Counted from the stretch's first letter, positions 16,197 to 24,947 are shown. The stretch: 64,000 bases of DNA from Actinomycetospora sp. NBRC 106378 (GCF_030269685.1 NZ_BSTT01000021.1:1-64000); one strand, 5' to 3'. A program made the numbers and translations. The notes: a model not told the origin generated them from the sequence alone.

Positions 16197-16886
16197 ATGG
16201 ACCGGGTCGGGGAGTACACCTGGAGTCCCGGCATCGACCGCTGGGAGTGGAACGACACCATGTTCCACCTGCTCGGGTACGTCCCCGGGCAGGTCCGGCC
16301 GAGCCGCGCCCTCGTCGTCGCACACAAGCACCCGGCCGACCGGGCGCACGTCGAGCACGTGATGGCCGACGCGTGCAGCAACCGATTGGCGTACACCCAC
16401 CGGCATCGGATCGTGTCCGTCACCGGGGAGATCCACGAGATGACGGCGATCGGCTACCCGATCGGCCGCCGGTCCGAGGCCCTGCGGCTGCACGGCTACC
16501 TGGTCCACCTGGCCACCCACCAGCCGTCGGCCGCCGCCGCGCGAGCGACCGGGTCGGCCCCGCGCCCGCCCCACCCGCCCGCACTGCCCGGGGTCGTGGG
16601 TCCGCCGACCGTGCCGTTCACGCTCCCCGACCCGGCCACGACGCCCTGGGCCCTCGACCCGACCCGCGAGCACGACCGGCTGCTGGTCCGCGCGATCGAC
16701 GTGCTCGCGGAGGCCACCGAGCTCCCGCACGGGGCGTCGGCCGCCCTGGTCGCCCACCTCGCGAACACCGCGGCCCTGCCGTTGATCGTGGTCGCCGAGC
16801 GGATCCTCGCCATGCGCCTCGACCCCGACCTCGACGGCCTCGGCGGCCTGCTCGGCGGCATCGCCCTCCCGGACCTGCCGGACTGA
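16197..16886 (+). CDS. PAS domain protein with C-terminal ANTAR-like region
   Basis: A 229-residue protein. The N-terminal 110 residues form a PAS_3-type fold (YTWSPGIDRWEWNDTMFHLLGY, HKHPADRAHVEHVM, THRHRIVSVTGEIHEM). After a Pro-rich linker, the last 70 residues (LLVRAIDVLAEATELPHGAS, then LIVVAERILAMRL) resemble the three-helix ANTAR domain that binds RNA hairpins for antitermination, though weakly. It starts at ATG 16197 after GGGGGTGGG. It may sense a small ligand or light and act on transcription. It follows the kinase by 74 bases. Confidence 0.65.
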   Translation: MDRVGEYTWSPGIDRWEWNDTMFHLLGYVPGQVRPSRALVVAHKHPADRAHVEHVMADACSNRLAYTHRHRIVSVTGEIHEMTAIGYPIGRRSEALRLHGYLVHLATHQPSAAAARATGSAPRPPHPPALPGVVGPPTVPFTLPDPATTPWALDPTREHDRLLVRAIDVLAEATELPHGASAALVAHLANTAALPLIVVAERILAMRLDPDLDGLGGLLGGIALPDLPD

Positions 16887-16967
16887 TCCGCGACGTGGGT
16901 CGTGTTCGATCTCCACGACGTTTAGCGTGACGGGGAGCACAGTCGCTCTCCGTCCCGGAGGTCCGAG

Positions 16968-18890
16968 ATGCGCGCACCGCGCCACGTCCGCCTGACCACC
17001 CCGCTCGTCCGTGACGGCGGTGAGCTGCGGGAGGCGAGCTGGGAGGAGGCCCTCGACCGGGCCGCCGCCGGCTTCCGGGGCGTCCCGGGCGACGCGTACG
17101 GCATGTTCTCGTGCTCGAAGGCCACCAACGAGCTGAACTTCATGGCGCAGAAGTTCGCGCGGGTGGTGATGGGGTCCAACAACGTGGACTCCTGCAACCG
17201 CACTTGACACGCTCCCAGCGTCGTCGGTCTGACGGCGGTGTTCGGCGCCGGTGGTGGCACCAGCGCCTACTCCGAGGTCGAGGACACCGACCTCGTCCTG
17301 CTCTGGGGCTCGAACGCCCGCGAGACCCACCCGATCTACTTCCACCACGTGCTGACGGGCCTGCGCCGCGGGGCCGGGATGTACGTCGTCGATCCCCGAC
17401 GCACCGCCACCGCGCGGTGGGCGCGGGGCCACCTAGCGCTCGACGTCGGGACGGACATCGCGCTGGCGCACGGGATGGGCCGCGCCATCCTCGACGCCGG
17501 GCTGGAGAACCGGGCGTTCATCGAGCGGGCCACCACCGGGTTCGACGAGTACGTGCGCGCGGTGGAGCCGTGGACGCTCGAGAAGACCGCCGAGGTCACC
17601 GGCGTCGACGCCGACCTGATCCGGGAGACCGCGCTGGCCTACGCCCGGGCCGACCGGGCGCAGCTGTGCTGGACGCTCGGGATCACCGAGCACCACAACG
17701 CCGTCGACAACGTCCGTGCGCTGATCGACCTCGCCCTGCTCACCGGCCACGTCGGGCGCTGGGGCTCCGGGCTCGTCCCCCTGCGCGGGCAGAACAACGT
17801 GCAGGGCGGCGGCGACATGGGGGCCATCCCCAACCGGCTGCCCGGCGGCTACGACGTCACCGACGACGGCCACCGCGCCCGCTTCGACGCGGCGTGGGGC
17901 AGCGCCATCCCTCCGGAGAAGGGCCTGCACCTCTCGCAGATGTTCGAGGCGATGGAGCGTCGCGAGATCCGCGCGGTCTACGTCGTCGGCGAGAACCCCG
18001 CCGAGTCCGAGGCCGACGTCGCCCACGCCCGGGCACTGCTCGGCGGCCTCGACCACCTCGTCGTGCAGGACATCTTCCGCACCGCGACCGCCGAGTTCGC
18101 CGACGTCGTGCTGCCCAGCTGCGCGGACTGGTGCGAGTACGAGGGCACGGTCACCTCGTCCGAGCGCCGGGTGCAACGGGTGCGCAAGGCGATCGAGCCG
18201 CCCGGCCTCGCCCGGCCCGACACCGAGATCCTGTGCGACCTGGCCCGCCGGCTCGGGCACGACTGGGGCACGCCGTCCCCGGAGGAGGTCTGGGACGAGC
18301 TGCGGTCGCTCTCGCTCGACTGGCACGCGGGGATGTCCTACGCGCGGCTCGAGGCCGAGGGCGGGTTGCAGTGGCCGTGCCCCTCGCTGGACCACCCCGG
18401 CACCCCGACGATGCACACCCGGCTCTGGGAGCGCGACCCCGCGCTCCGGGGAACGCCCGCACCGTTCGCCCCCGTCGTGCACGCCGGACCGCTCGACGAG
18501 CTGTCGCCGGAGTTCCCGCTGCGGCTCACCACGGTGCGGCGGCTGGACTCCTACAACTCCGGTGTGCAGACCGGCGGTTACACCTCGCCGCTGCGCCGCG
18601 AGGAGGCGCTCTGCGTGGACGCCGCCGACGCGCGTGCCCTGGGGGTGCACGACGGCGAGCGGGTACGGGTGGTCTCGCGCCGCGGGGCGGTCGAGGCGCC
18701 CGTCCGCGTCGACGCCGCCGCCCGCCCTGGCCTCGCCTTCATCACGCCGCACTTCTCCGAGCAGGTCGACGTCAACCTCATCACCAACGAGGCCTGGGAC
18801 CCGCAGTCGGGGACCTCGGAGTTCAAGGCGACCGCGATCCGCATCGAGAAGCTCGCTGTGGGGGCCCGCGTCCCCGTGGCCGGCGCCTAG
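16968..18890 (+). CDS. fdhA: Selenocysteine-containing formate dehydrogenase, catalytic (Mo/W) subunit lacking its N-terminal [4Fe-4S] domain
   Basis: The frame runs from ATG 16968 (GGAGG at 16958) to TAG 18890 with a single in-frame TGA at 17205-17207, giving 640 residues if TGA is read as selenocysteine (residue 80). The surroundings, VDSCNRT-Sec-HAPSVVGL, match the active site of E. coli formate dehydrogenase H (VDCCARV-Sec-HGPSVAGL), where Sec is the molybdenum ligand and the next His is catalytic. A SECIS-like hairpin follows. The downstream frame continues without a break through bis-MGD motifs (LLWGSNARETHP, VVDPRRT, RGQNNVQGGGDMGAIPN, GENPAESE) and a C-terminal MoCo-dinucleotide-binding domain. 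The protein starts at RHVRLTTPLVRDGG, exactly where the usual N-terminal [4Fe-4S] domain should end. That domain is encoded in the third gene. It oxidises formate to CO2 and passes electrons to the flavin subunit. Confidence 0.9.
17205..17243 (+). promoter_or_regulatory. Selenocysteine UGA codon and SECIS-like hairpin
   Basis: After the UGA and a 12-base gap, GTCGTC (17220-17225) pairs with GACGGC (17231-17236) around the loop GGTCT. C17219-G17237 extends it to 7 pairs, and two more pairs follow a mismatch. E. coli fdhF has the same GGUCU apical loop at nearly the same distance from its UGA, which is the part SelB recognises. This hairpin is strong evidence for recoding rather than a premature stop. 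Confidence 0.85.
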
Positions 18891-18899
18891 GAGGCCCGC

Positions 18900-20738
18900 G
18901 TGGACCTGGTCCTGCTGCCCGACGCGGCGACCGAGGCCGAACGGGCGGCGGTCGACGCCGCCGTCGGCTCCCCCGGCCACGAGCGGCGCGACCTGCTGCT
19001 GCCCGCCTTCCACGCCGTGATGGACGCCGTGGGCTGGATCAGCCGCGGCGCGCTGTCCTACGTCTGCGACCGGCTGCATGTCCCGCCGGCCGAGGCCTAC
19101 GGCGTCGCGACGTTCTACGCGTTGTTCTCGGTGACCCCGCGAGCGCCGCGGACCGCGCACGTCTGCGACGACGTCGGGTGTGCCGCGTTCGGCGGTGAGG
19201 ACCTGTGCGCGGCGTTGGAGGAACGGCTCGGCCCACCGGGGTCCGGCGAGGAGGTCACCTGGACGCGCAGCCCCTGCCTCGGCCTGTGCGAGCGGGCGCC
19301 CGCGGTGTTCCTGCAGCGCGCCTCCCCCTCCGCCGAGGACGAGGGGAACCCTGAGGCCACACGAGCGCTCGCGTCCTCCCCTCACGACGACGCTCCCGGC
19401 GGCGACCACGCCCAGATCGCGCCCGCGACCGCCGACACCGTCCTGCGCGCCCTCGACGGGGAGGACGTCGATGGCCCCGACCCCGTCGTCAGCACCCCGC
19501 AGGCGGGCGGGCCGGACCTGGAGCTGCTGTCCCGGGTCGGGGTGGTCGACCCCGGCGACCTCGACTCCTACCGCGCCGCCGGCGGGTACGCGGGCCTGCG
19601 GCGCGCGCTCGCCGTCGGCTCCGCCCGCGTCGTCGACGAGATCACCGTCGCCTCGCTGACCGGCCGGGGCGGCGCCGCGTTCCCCACCGGCACGAAGTGG
19701 GCCGCCGTCGCCGGCTCCCCCGAGCCGGAGAAGTACCTCGTCTGCAACGCCGACGAGTCCGAGCCGGGCACGTTCAAGGACCGCGTGCTCATGGAGGCCG
19801 ACCCGTTCGCGCTGGTCGAGGCGATGACGGTTGCGGGGATCGCGGTCGGCGCCCGGACCGGCTACCTCTACGTGCGCGGCGAGTACCCCGCGGCGGAGCG
19901 GGCGATCCTGCGCGCCGTCGCGGAGGCCCGGCGCCACGGCTACCTCGGCGACGACGTCATGGGCTCGGGACGGGCGTTCGACCTCGAGGTCCGTCGGGGC
20001 GCCGGCGCCTACATCTGCGGCGAGGAGACCGCGCTGATGAACTCGCTCGAGGGCCGTCGCGGCGAGCCCCGGGCGAAACCGCCGTTCCCGACGGTGGCCG
20101 GCCTGTTCGGGAAGCCGACGGTGATCAACAACGTCGAGACGCTGGTCAACGTGCTGCGGATCGTCGCCGAGGGCGGCCCGGCGTTCGCGTCGATCGGCTC
20201 CGGACGGTCGACCGGGACGAAGCTGTTCTGCCTGTCCGGCGTCGTGGCCCGGCCCGGCGTCTACGAGGTGCCGATGGGGACGACGCTGCGCGAGCTGCTC
20301 GAGCTCGCCGGTGGAGTTCCGCCGGACCTGCGGGCGATCCTCCTCGGTGGGGCCGCGGGCTCGTTCGTCACGCCCGACCAGCTCGACGTCCCGCTGACCC
20401 TCGAAGGCACCCGCGAGATCGGTGCGACCCTCGGCTCGGGCGTGGTGCTGTGCTTCGACTCGACGACCGACTTCGCCGCCGTCCTGCGCCGGATCGCGGG
20501 GTTCTTCCGCGACGAGTCGTGCGGGCAGTGCGTGCCGTGCCGCGTCGGCACCGTGCGCCAGGAGGAGGCGCTCGCGCGCATCGTGCGCGGCCGCGAGATC
20601 GGCGGCCGCACCATCGAGCTCCAGCTGCTCCGCGACGTCGACCGCGTCATGACCGACGCGTCCATCTGCGGCCTCGGCCAGACCGCGGCGTCCGCGGTCC
20701 GCTCGGCCCTGGCCCTCGGCCTGATCGGAGGGTCATGA
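18900..20738 (+). CDS. fdhB: Formate dehydrogenase NADH-side subunit, NuoE-NuoF fusion
   Basis: A 612-residue fusion. Residues 1-140 are a NuoE-like thioredoxin-fold [2Fe-2S] domain (cysteines in CDDVGC and CLGLC). After a roughly 60-residue acidic linker comes a NuoF-like domain: GRGGAAFPTGTKW for the FMN/NAD site, CNADESEPGTFKDR, GAGAYICGEETALMNSLEG, and the [4Fe-4S] cysteines in ESCGQCVPCRVGT plus a later Cys in SICGLG. It takes electrons from the formate site and reduces NAD+ through FMN. It starts at GTG 18900 with GGAGG right after the fdhA stop, and overlaps the next gene by 4 bases. Fused E-F subunits are known among soluble NAD-linked dehydrogenases. Confidence 0.9.
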   Translation: MDLVLLPDAATEAERAAVDAAVGSPGHERRDLLLPAFHAVMDAVGWISRGALSYVCDRLHVPPAEAYGVATFYALFSVTPRAPRTAHVCDDVGCAAFGGEDLCAALEERLGPPGSGEEVTWTRSPCLGLCERAPAVFLQRASPSAEDEGNPEATRALASSPHDDAPGGDHAQIAPATADTVLRALDGEDVDGPDPVVSTPQAGGPDLELLSRVGVVDPGDLDSYRAAGGYAGLRRALAVGSARVVDEITVASLTGRGGAAFPTGTKWAAVAGSPEPEKYLVCNADESEPGTFKDRVLMEADPFALVEAMTVAGIAVGARTGYLYVRGEYPAAERAILRAVAEARRHGYLGDDVMGSGRAFDLEVRRGAGAYICGEETALMNSLEGRRGEPRAKPPFPTVAGLFGKPTVINNVETLVNVLRIVAEGGPAFASIGSGRSTGTKLFCLSGVVARPGVYEVPMGTTLRELLELAGGVPPDLRAILLGGAAGSFVTPDQLDVPLTLEGTREIGATLGSGVVLCFDSTTDFAAVLRRIAGFFRDESCGQCVPCRVGTVRQEEALARIVRGREIGGRTIELQLLRDVDRVMTDASICGLGQTAASAVRSALALGLIGGS

Positions 20739-21685
20739 CGACCGTCGACCTCGGCACGATCCGCCGGCTCGTCAGCGTCACCGTCGACGACGTCGAGCAC
20801 CGCGCGCCCGAGGGCGCCACGATCATGGACGTCCTCGACGACGCCGGGGCCGACACGCCGCGGCTGTGCCAGGCGCCCAACCTCACGCCGGTGAACGCGT
20901 GCCGCGTGTGCGTGGTGGAGGTCGAGGGGTCGCGTCCCCTCGTGCCGTCGTGCGCCCGGAAGGTCGAGGACGGCATGGTCGTCCGCACCGACACCGAACG
21001 CGTCGCGCACAGCCGGAAGATGGTGCTGGAGCTGCTCGCGAGCGCCAACGACCTGTCGGAGGCCGGCGACGACGTCGCCCGCTGGCAGATCGAGTACGGC
21101 GCCGACCCGGAGCGCTACGGCCCACCCGGGCCGCCCGCCGCCGCCGGCGAGCGCGGCAACCGGCACGCCGGTCACCACGGGATTCCCGACGGCGAGACGC
21201 GGGCGACGGTCGCGCAGCCGGTCACCGTGGACAACGACCTCTACGTGCGCGACTACGCCCGCTGCATCCTCTGCTACAAGTGCGTCGAGGCGTGCGGCAC
21301 CGACGCGCAGAACACCTTCGCGATCGCCGTCGCCGGCCGCGGGTTCGACGCCACGATCTCCACCGAGTTCGCCGTCCCGCTGCCCGACTCGGCGTGCGTG
21401 TACTGCGGGAACTGCATCGGCGTCTGCCCCACGGGGGCGCTGAAGTCGGTGGCCGAGCACGAGCGTCGCGAGGCCGGCACGTGGGACCCCGAGGGCGAGA
21501 CGGTCACGACGACGGTCTGCTCGTTCTGCGGCGTCGGCTGCTCGCTGGAGCTGCACGTGCAGGACAACACGATCGTCAACGTGACCTCGCCGTCCGACCA
21601 CTCCGTGACGCACGGACACCTGTGCATCAAGGGTCGGTTCGGGTTCCAGCACGTGCAGAATGTGGCTTCGCCAGGTGAGCACTAA
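20735..21685 (+). CDS. Iron-sulfur subunit: NuoG/HoxU-like domain fused to the [4Fe-4S] N-terminal domain of formate dehydrogenase
   Basis: A 316-residue protein. Residues about 14-85 form a plant-type [2Fe-2S] domain (CQAPNLTPVNACRVC and a later SC). Where related proteins have a His-Cys3 cluster segment, this one reads LELLASANDLSEAGDDVARW with no cysteine, so that cluster is lost. Two classic [4Fe-4S] motifs follow (CILCYKCVEAC and CVYCGNCIGVCP). The last 50 residues, TTVCSFCGVGC through LCIKGRFGFQHVQN, are the N-terminal [4Fe-4S] domain that normally belongs to the catalytic subunit. It wires the catalytic subunit to the NuoEF-like subunit. The last codons and stop lie in a palindromic terminator. 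Confidence 0.88.
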   Translation: MTTVDLGTIRRLVSVTVDDVEHRAPEGATIMDVLDDAGADTPRLCQAPNLTPVNACRVCVVEVEGSRPLVPSCARKVEDGMVVRTDTERVAHSRKMVLELLASANDLSEAGDDVARWQIEYGADPERYGPPGPPAAAGERGNRHAGHHGIPDGETRATVAQPVTVDNDLYVRDYARCILCYKCVEACGTDAQNTFAIAVAGRGFDATISTEFAVPLPDSACVYCGNCIGVCPTGALKSVAEHERREAGTWDPEGETVTTTVCSFCGVGCSLELHVQDNTIVNVTSPSDHSVTHGHLCIKGRFGFQHVQNVASPGEH

Positions 21686-21714
21686 TCCGTGCTCCAGCAC
21701 GGATTAGTGCTCAC
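21675..21714. terminator. Perfect 19-bp palindromic bidirectional terminator containing both stop codons
   Basis: GTGAGCACTAATCCGTGCT is followed by CC and then its exact reverse complement. The formate dehydrogenase operon (plus strand) and the acyl-CoA ligase operon (minus strand) converge here. Because of the symmetry both genes end in GAG CAC TAA, that is Glu-His-stop. It is AT-richer than its surroundings and almost certainly a two-way terminator. Confidence 0.9.
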
Positions 21715-23287
21715 GTGCGAGCGCAGCGAGCACACTCGTGCGGATCTTCGTCCCGTTCGTGCCCGAGGTCGTCGGCATCGCCTCGAGCACGTGCACGGCC
21801 GCCGGCACCTTGAACGCGGCCAGCGTCGCGGCGCACCAGGCGCGCAGGTCCTCGGGTGAGGCCGGGGCGTCGAGCGTGACGAACCCGACCGCCACCGACC
21901 CGCCGTCGGGGCCTTCCGTCCCGACGACCTTCGCCGTGTGCACCGCCGGGTGCGCCGCGAGCCGCAGCTCGATCTCGGCCGGGTCGACGAGGAACCCGCG
22001 CAGCCGCAGCGCGTCGCCGGCGCGGCAGACGTAGACGAACGCGCCGTCGTCGACGACCACCCCGAGGTCACCGGAGCGGAACCAGCCGTCGTCGGTGAAC
22101 ACGTCCGGCGACGACCCCAGGTACCCGTCCACGACGTTCGGCCCGCGGAACTCCAGCTCGCCCTCGACGCCGGGTCCGCCCTGCACGCGCACCTCGATCC
22201 CGGGGTGCACCACACGCCCGCCACCGGCCCAGCGCTGCGGCGTCGGCTCGGACAGCGGCCACGTCGCGGCGAGCGCGAACAGCTCGGACGAGCCGTAGAC
22301 GCCCGCCGTCGCCACGCCGTGGTCGTCGAGCCACGCCGCCAGCTCGTGCGAGCGCCCCTGGAAGTCGGCGACGCCCCACCACCGCCACGTCGGCAGCGCC
22401 CGCGGGCGCTCCCGCAACGCCGTGACCAGCCGGAGCACGAGGTCGTCGCCGCTCGCGAGGTGCGTGACCCCGGCGGCGGCCATGTCGGCGAGCGTGTCGT
22501 CGGCGTCGAAGACCGGCTCCAGCAGCGCCGCCCCGCCCGCCGCCAGCCCGGCCATGACCGCGTTGTAGCCGAACACGCCCGACAAGGGCAGGGCGCCGAG
22601 CACCACGTCGCCCTCGGCCAGCCCCAGCGCCGCGGCGCCCGCGACGGCATGGGTCAGCACCGCGGCGCCGGTGTGCGCCGCGAGCTTCGGCAGCCCGGTG
22701 GAGCCCGACGTCGTGAAGGCGACGGCGAGCCGATCCGGGTCGGAGCGTTCCGGCTCCGGGCCGTCGGTCCGCGCCGGGGTCCAGGCGTCGAGCTTCCCGA
22801 CGTCAGGGTTGGTCCCGTCGCCGCGGACGAGCGCCGCCTGCGGCCGGACGCCCGACCCCTCGACGGCGGCGCGCAGCTTCCCGGCCAGGTCGAGCCCGTG
22901 GAACCCGCACGCGAGCGCCACGAGCACGGGGCGCGCGCGGGTGAGGACGTGGGTGACCTCCTCGACGCCGTAGCGGGTGTTGATCCCGACGACGAGCCCG
23001 CCGCGCGCGGCGACGGCACACTGCCAGACGAGCGCGTCCGTCCAGTTCGGCATCCACACCGCGACCGTGTCGCCGGCGCCGACCCCGTGCTCGCGCAGCT
23101 CCTCGGCGAGCGCCCGGACCCGCTGCCACAGCTCGCCGCGGGTCACCGCGACCAGCCCGTCGGGGGTGCGCTCGTGAACCGCGACGACGTCGGGCTCGCG
23201 CCGCGCGAGGCGCCCGACGAGGTCGGGCAGGTCGGTGGGCCGCTCCCCCGCCGCCGGGAAGGGCGCCACGCTGCGCAGCTCGGTCAT
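21704..23287 (-). CDS. AMP-forming acyl-CoA synthetase/ligase
   Basis: A 527-residue ANL-superfamily enzyme. The adenylate loop reads TTSGSTGLPKLA, then GVYGSSELFA, the GWFRSGDLGVVVDDGAFVYVCRAGDALRLRGF hinge, and the end of the mobile domain TTSGTNGTKIRT with the catalytic Lys. It activates a carboxylic acid to its CoA thioester. It is the last gene of a three-gene operon (MaoC-like, hydrolase, ligase) whose start codons overlap the preceding stops by 4 bases. The operon is next to a TetR gene and an organic-acid transporter, so the acid is probably imported. The chain length or ring type is unknown. Confidence 0.88.
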   Translation of the reverse strand: MTELRSVAPFPAAGERPTDLPDLVGRLARREPDVVAVHERTPDGLVAVTRGELWQRVRALAEELREHGVGAGDTVAVWMPNWTDALVWQCAVAARGGLVVGINTRYGVEEVTHVLTRARPVLVALACGFHGLDLAGKLRAAVEGSGVRPQAALVRGDGTNPDVGKLDAWTPARTDGPEPERSDPDRLAVAFTTSGSTGLPKLAAHTGAAVLTHAVAGAAALGLAEGDVVLGALPLSGVFGYNAVMAGLAAGGAALLEPVFDADDTLADMAAAGVTHLASGDDLVLRLVTALRERPRALPTWRWWGVADFQGRSHELAAWLDDHGVATAGVYGSSELFALAATWPLSEPTPQRWAGGGRVVHPGIEVRVQGGPGVEGELEFRGPNVVDGYLGSSPDVFTDDGWFRSGDLGVVVDDGAFVYVCRAGDALRLRGFLVDPAEIELRLAAHPAVHTAKVVGTEGPDGGSVAVGFVTLDAPASPEDLRAWCAATLAAFKVPAAVHVLEAMPTTSGTNGTKIRTSVLAALAREH

Positions 23288-24099
23288 GCCGCCTCCGTCC
23301 CCGCCGTGAGCTCCCGCAGCCAGCCGTCGAGCACGGCGGGGAAGCCGGGCATCTCCTCCATCGGGTAGTGCCCCACCCCGTCCAGCACCGTGCACCGTGC
23401 GCCGGGGATCCGGGAGGCCGCCCACCGCACGCGGTCGGCGTCGAGCCACAGGTCGTCCGCTCCCACCACGAGGTGCAGCGGGCAGGTGATCGCGGCCAGC
23501 TGCTCGCGCAGGTCGTGCGACGCCCAGCCGATCAGGTCGGAGTTCGAGACGACGGGGTCCTCCCGACGGTGCATCGCGGCGATCAGCCGCGCCCGCTCCG
23601 GCTCCGTGGCGCGGCCGAGGACGGCGAGGGTGCCCAGCTCGGTGCGGTCCGAGCGGCTCGGCGCGGCCACGTCGACGAGCTCCCGACGGAGGCCGCGGGG
23701 GCTCGGGCGGCCCCCGGTCCACGCGTCGGCGGCCATCGCGACGACGGCGGTGAGCCGGTCGGAGGCGCGGACGGCCAGGTCGAGTGCGATCTTGCCGCCG
23801 ATCGAGCAGCCGGCGACGGCGAACCGGTCGAGGCCCGTCGCGTCGGCGAGCGCGAGCAGCCAGGCGGCGTAGGCGCCGAGGTCGTCCACGGGGCCGTCGG
23901 GCGCGGGTTCGGAGCGCCCGTGGCCCGGGAGGTCCGGCACGATCACGCGGTACCCGGCGGCCACGAGACCCGGGGTGACGTGACGCCACTGCACGCCGGA
24001 CTGGCCGGCGGTGTGCAGGCAGAGGACAGGGGGCGCAGCCGGATCGCCGTGGTCCTCCACGAAGGCGAGCGTGCCGTCGACGGTGACGTAGCCGGTCAC
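23284..24099 (-). CDS. Alpha/beta hydrolase
   Basis: A 271-residue alpha/beta hydrolase. The oxyanion region is LHTAGQSGVQWRHV, the nucleophile elbow VAGCSIGGKIAL (Ser in GCSIGG), the acid Asp in VVGADDLWLD, and the catalytic His in DGVGHYPMEEMP. The fold resembles enol-lactone and ring-fission-product hydrolases of aromatic degradation, such as 3-oxoadipate enol-lactonase. With a CoA ligase and a hot-dog protein on either side it may act on an intermediate of the same pathway. It starts at GTG 24099, overlapping the upstream stop. Confidence 0.85.
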   Translation of the reverse strand: MTGYVTVDGTLAFVEDHGDPAAPPVLCLHTAGQSGVQWRHVTPGLVAAGYRVIVPDLPGHGRSEPAPDGPVDDLGAYAAWLLALADATGLDRFAVAGCSIGGKIALDLAVRASDRLTAVVAMAADAWTGGRPSPRGLRRELVDVAAPSRSDRTELGTLAVLGRATEPERARLIAAMHRREDPVVSNSDLIGWASHDLREQLAAITCPLHLVVGADDLWLDADRVRWAASRIPGARCTVLDGVGHYPMEEMPGFPAVLDGWLRELTAGTEAA

Positions 24100-24911
24100 G
24101 CGATCGCCCGGGCCGCGTCGACGACCAGGTGCAGCGCCCGCGTCAGCCGCAGGTACTCGTAGCCGTCGCCGGTGGCGGAGAGGCGGCCCGTCATCGCCAG
24201 GCGCAGGAACGGGTTCTCCGGTGCCTCGACGAGCTCGAGCCAGGTGAGCGCGTCGGCGACCAGTGTGAAGGTCGCCCCGTGCGGGGCCCGGCGGCTGACG
24301 TCGATGACGGCGCCCCGGTAGACCCGCAGGTGCACCTCCTCGTCGTCGCACCGCAACCCGACGGTGCCGTCCCAGGTCTCCAGCAGCGTGGTCACCTCCG
24401 GGTCGAGCGCCGCCGCCACCGCCCGGCCCCAGCCGACGGTGCCGAACGCGCGCCCGTCGTCGTCGGGACCGCTCGCGCGCGCCGCGACCAGCGCCGTCGT
24501 CGTGCCCTCCTGCCGGGTCACCCCGTCGTCCCCGACGAGCCGCATGTGCCGGGTGACGGCGCCCCGGGTGCCGGAGCGGGTACGACGCACGCGCGCGACG
24601 GTGAGCTCGAGGTGGACGACGTCGCCGACGCGGATGGGTGCGCGGTAGGTCCAGTGCGTGTCGAGCAGGCCCTGCACCGCCTCGCCGTGGAGCCCGAGCG
24701 ACTGCAGGAGTCCCATGGCCACGGCGATCCCGAACGGGCCCTGCAGCATCGCGTCCGGCCCGACGTGCAGCGGGTGGTCGTCGCCGGAGAGCCGGGTGAA
24801 GGCGGCGAGGTCGTCGGCGGTGACCGGGCGGGCCGCGCTGGTGAACCGCTCCCCGACGGCGAAGTCCTCGAACCACCGCCCGGTGTCCACGGGAGCCGGT
24901 GCTGCGGTCAC
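24096..24911 (-). CDS. MaoC-like hot-dog protein (acyl-CoA dehydratase-like)
   Basis: A 271-residue protein. The first 160 residues form a MaoC-type hot-dog fold: DFAVGERFTSAARPVTADDLAAFTRLSGDDHPLHV, where Asp and His are the usual hydratase pair, then GPFGIAVAMGLLQSLG. The remaining 110 residues are not clearly assignable. It probably hydrates or dehydrates a CoA intermediate. It is the first gene of the operon, starts at GTG 24909-24911 after a GGAGGAG site, and has a TetR-type operator just upstream. Confidence 0.8.
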   Translation of the reverse strand: MTAAPAPVDTGRWFEDFAVGERFTSAARPVTADDLAAFTRLSGDDHPLHVGPDAMLQGPFGIAVAMGLLQSLGLHGEAVQGLLDTHWTYRAPIRVGDVVHLELTVARVRRTRSGTRGAVTRHMRLVGDDGVTRQEGTTTALVAARASGPDDDGRAFGTVGWGRAVAAALDPEVTTLLETWDGTVGLRCDDEEVHLRVYRGAVIDVSRRAPHGATFTLVADALTWLELVEAPENPFLRLAMTGRLSATGDGYEYLRLTRALHLVVDAARAIA

Positions 24912-24935
24912 GCTCTCCTCCTCGCGCTCGCATAC

Positions 24936-24947
24936 GAACGATCGTTC
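24936..24947. promoter_or_regulatory. TetR-type operator, divergent promoter
   Basis: The perfect 12-base palindrome GAACGATCGTTC lies 24 bases upstream of the MaoC-like start and 51 bases upstream of the TetR start. It repeats the core of the site at 25653-25670, which suggests one regulator controls the ligase operon, itself and the transporter. Confidence 0.75.

Noticed and set aside
16968-17207. A short gene ended by a premature stop, with a separate truncated formate dehydrogenase from 17238
   Set aside because: Both pieces are in the same frame, the TGA is exactly at the Sec position of the family, and a SECIS-like hairpin follows. Recoding explains all of this.
17433-19937. A long open frame on the minus strand across the formate dehydrogenase genes
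   Set aside because: It has no recognisable motifs, is Arg/Gly/Pro-rich, and lies antisense to genes with clear catalytic motifs. High GC makes such long shadow frames common.
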